Source: Arthrobacter sp. Soc17.1.1.1
GTDB taxonomy: Bacteria > Actinomycetota > Actinomycetes > Actinomycetales > Micrococcaceae
DNA length: 64,000 nucleotides
NCBI RefSeq assembly: GCF_036867195.1
Contig: NZ_JBAJII010000001.1
Coordinates: 2,232,001 to 2,296,000, forward strand
Direction: 5' to 3'
In this document: positions 62,242-64,000 of the stretch, one piece after another
Position numbering within the stretch: position 1 is the first letter of the stretch
Layout: the number at the start of each line of letters is the position of its first letter
Program-made: the position numbers and the translations under genes
Notes under the pieces: model-generated
Told to the model about the DNA's origin: nothing
Database searches by the model: none
Seen by the model: only the letters and a program-made list of their open reading frames with translations

Positions 62242-62919
62242 TCAGCGGGGGTCCCGGGAATGCGATGCCCCCGGGCCCGCCTCGAGGTCGAGCAGCGCCG
62301 TCTTCGTGCCGGCGCCCGCCGCATACCCGATGACGGCACCGGTGCTGCTCAGGACACGGTGCCCGGGGACGATGATGGAGACGGGATTGGCCCGCACGGC
62401 CGCCCCGATCGCCCGCCCCATGCGGGGGTTCCCCAGGTCGCGGGCGATGTCGCGGTAGCTGCGGTGCTGCCCGTACGGTATGCCCTGAACGGAGGCCCAG
62501 ACGGATCGCTGGAAATCGGTACCGTGCAGGTCGACGGGCACCGCGAACCGGTGGCGGCGGCCGGCGAAGTACGCCCCCAGTTCCACCTCCGCCTGCTGCA
62601 GGAGAGCCAGCGTCGGTGCGGGCGCCGGAGGACCCGACGCGCGGTCGGCAGCATCGAGGTCGACAGCATCGACAGCGTCATCGGCACTATCGGCACCGGT
62701 CGCGGCACACGGGCGGCCAGGGTCGCGGCGGCTCGGGGCACACTCGGAGCCGCCGGGTACGTGCCGCCCGAGGAGGCGTGGTGGAGGTTCGGGTGAATGG
62801 TCGGCGTGGTAGAGACCGACGATCGCGGTGGGGCCGGCGACGATGCGCAGCACCCCGACGGGTGTCGGTATCTCGACGTGCCATCGCTCGTCCTCGACGG
62901 CAGGGTTGCTACGGTTCAC
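62242..62919 (-). CDS. Ogt/MGMT-family protein lacking the catalytic cysteine (ATL-like)
   Basis: A 225-residue protein of the O6-alkylguanine-DNA alkyltransferase family. The DNA-binding part is intact: FQRSVWASVQGIPYGQHRSYRDIA (Tyr155), MGRAIGAAVRANP with the Arg176 finger and Asn178, and GAVIGYAAGAGTKTALLDLE. The active site, normally PCHRV, reads IIVPGHRVL: Gly186 replaces Cys (codon GGG), so alkyl transfer is impossible. Alkyltransferase-like proteins bind the lesion and hand it to nucleotide-excision repair. Residues ~54-100 are an Ala/Asp-rich insertion. GTG start with AGGAGGACGTC upstream. It lies between dprA and xerC. Confidence 0.9.
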   Translation of the reverse strand: MNRSNPAVEDERWHVEIPTPVGVLRIVAGPTAIVGLYHADHSPEPPPRLLGRHVPGGSECAPSRRDPGRPCAATGADSADDAVDAVDLDAADRASGPPAPAPTLALLQQAEVELGAYFAGRRHRFAVPVDLHGTDFQRSVWASVQGIPYGQHRSYRDIARDLGNPRMGRAIGAAVRANPVSIIVPGHRVLSSTGAVIGYAAGAGTKTALLDLEAGPGASHSRDPR

Positions 62920-63064
62920 GACGTCCTCCTGGTGGATTCACTGATCCGTTCACTGGTGGTGATCATTGGTGGGGGCCATGGGTGGCTTCACGAGTGCGTC
63001 GGACCTCGGCACCCGGTGGTCACAGGGTTCGGTCGCTCTGCGGATCCGAGCACTCCGATGCCTG

Positions 63065-64000
63065 TCAGTCCTTCCGGCGCCAGCCGCCCGCCGCCCTGGC
63101 AGCGAGACCGGCCAGTTCGAGGCGGGCCAGTCCGGCGAGGACGTCGCGTGGAGCAAGGCCGGCGACGGCCGCCAGTTTGTCGACGGTCGTCGAGGCGTGC
63201 AGGGGCAGGCCGTCCAGCAGCAGCAGGTCGGGGATCGACAGTCCGTCCTGCGCGCGTCGATGGACGGCGCCCTCCCTGCGCCGGTCCCCCGACGGACAGC
63301 TCCCGAACGGTCCGGCGAGTTCCGCGACGTCCGCGGCGTCCGTGACGCACACCGCGCTGCCGTCCCTGAGCAGCCGGTGACATCCGGCCGAGTTCGCCGA
63401 GTGCACGGAACCGGGTACGGCACCGACCGCGCGCCCCAGCCCGGCCGCGTGGTGGGCGGTGTTCAGGGCACCGGAGCGCCAGCGGGCCTCGACCACCACC
63501 GTCACGGCGCCCAGGGCGGCGATCAGCCGGTTCCGCTGGAGGAACCGGTAGCGGGTGGGCGAACTGCCGGGCGGCACCTCCGAGATCAGCAGTCCCCTGT
63601 CCGCGACGGTCCTCAGGAGCTCCTCGTTGCCGGCGGGGTAGTACCGGTCCACGCCGCAGGCCAGCAGGGCGATGGTCGGAGGGACGTCGCTCTCCTGGGA
63701 CGAGGCGATCGCTGCCCGATGGGCCTGGGCGTCGATGCCGTAGGCCCCTCCCGAGACCACCGAGTAGCCGCGCAGGGCGAGACCGGCCGCGAGCTCCGTC
63801 GTCACCGACGCCCCGTAGGCGGTGCTGTCCCTCGACCCGACGATCGCGGCGAGGCGTGCCTGCGTGGGGATGCGCGCCCGGCCCCTCACCCACAGGCACA
63901 GGGGTCGCGCGAGCTGCAGGTCGTCCAGCGCCTCCGGCCATTCCTCTGTCTCGGGCGTGACGAGCCTGCCACCGAGTCTCTCCAGTGTGGCGAGGTCCCG
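63065..64000 (-). CDS. dprA: DNA-processing protein DprA, 5' end cut by window edge
   Basis: Loads RecA onto incoming single-stranded DNA during transformation; also common in non-competent bacteria. At least 311 residues are present; the start lies beyond 64000. The Rossmann-like core has AAIVGSRDSTAYGASV, SGGAYGIDAQAHRAAI, LACGVDRYYPAGNEELL, LISEVPPGSSPTRYRFLQRNRLIAALG and a C-terminal winged-helix-like part (LSIPDLLLLDGLPLHASTTVDKLAAVAGL). It ends in GGWRRKD. The ogt-like gene follows about 145 nt downstream on the same strand. Confidence 0.95.
   Translation of the reverse strand, partial: RDLATLERLGGRLVTPETEEWPEALDDLQLARPLCLWVRGRARIPTQARLAAIVGSRDSTAYGASVTTELAAGLALRGYSVVSGGAYGIDAQAHRAAIASSQESDVPPTIALLACGVDRYYPAGNEELLRTVADRGLLISEVPPGSSPTRYRFLQRNRLIAALGAVTVVVEARWRSGALNTAHHAAGLGRAVGAVPGSVHSANSAGCHRLLRDGSAVCVTDAADVAELAGPFGSCPSGDRRREGAVHRRAQDGLSIPDLLLLDGLPLHASTTVDKLAAVAGLAPRDVLAGLARLELAGLAARAAGGWRRKD

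Noticed and set aside
62242..62919. The ogt-like gene as a pseudogene
   Set aside because: The frame is open and all DNA-binding residues are kept; only the catalytic Cys is changed, which fits an ATL-like role better than decay.

Overview
This is a 64 kb piece of the chromosome of a very GC-rich actinomycete, most likely of the Micrococcaceae (Arthrobacter-like). The evidence is the codon use, many GTG/TTG starts, the T-box leader on ileS, paired clpP1-clpP2, an actinobacterial fabD-fabH-acpP-fabF cluster led by a FasR-type regulator, an MptB-type mannosyltransferase, mycothiol-type redox genes, and actinobacterial families such as DUF3052, DUF3145, DUF4233 and DUF6993. I see no insertion sequence, prophage, integron or CRISPR array. 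It is core genome with a few unusual proteins.

Layout. 1-6.5 kb: aldo/keto reductase end, then ndk, a DUF4233 membrane protein, folC and ileS on the minus strand behind an ultrashort-stem-I T-box. 6.6-10.6 kb: a P450, a small winged-helix/membrane-protein pair, an SDR and an AraC/GyrI regulator. 10.7-20.5 kb: valS, an Rv2466c-like thiol protein, a long GAPDH, then clpX, clpP2, clpP1 and tig (protein quality control) with a ClgR-like box. 20.5-31.5 kb: tRNA-Pro and tRNA-Gly, a Nei-type glycosylase, rpiB, pepN, an OsmC protein, an MscS channel overlapping a truncated haemoglobin, two acyl-CoA thioesterases, ettA and a lipoprotein. 31.5-39.4 kb: an SSB, tRNA-Arg, MptB, orn, tRNA-His, an acyl-CoA dehydrogenase, def and an MFS exporter. 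39.5-40.4 kb holds no protein gene: a strong promoter drives a structured candidate ncRNA toward a minus-strand rnpB. 40.4-50 kb: yaaA, an RNase H/zinc-ribbon/Nif3 operon, msrA, cysK-cysE, gnd, rlmN and tRNA-Val. 50-64 kb: sirtuin, AhpE and DUF3052 facing aceE, then fasR-fabD-fabH-acpP-fabF, DUF3145, xerC, an alkyltransferase-like gene and the start-less dprA.

How the genes work together. aceE makes acetyl-CoA beside the fatty-acid operon, and two copies of a 17-bp palindrome (upstream of fasR and of fabD) suggest a common FasR operator. cysE-cysK supply cysteine for mycothiol, which fits the several thiol/peroxide genes (msrA, ahpE, OsmC, Rv2466c-like). ileS, valS, five tRNAs, def, ettA, tig and rlmN serve translation.

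Most unusual points: an Ogt/ATL-like protein whose catalytic Cys is Gly; an RNase H fused to a complete VOC (glyoxalase-fold) domain where the mycobacterial homologue carries a phosphatase; the candidate ncRNA beside rnpB; and a strictly spaced TAnnnT-N6-start pattern before at least seven genes, which predicts leaderless mRNAs.
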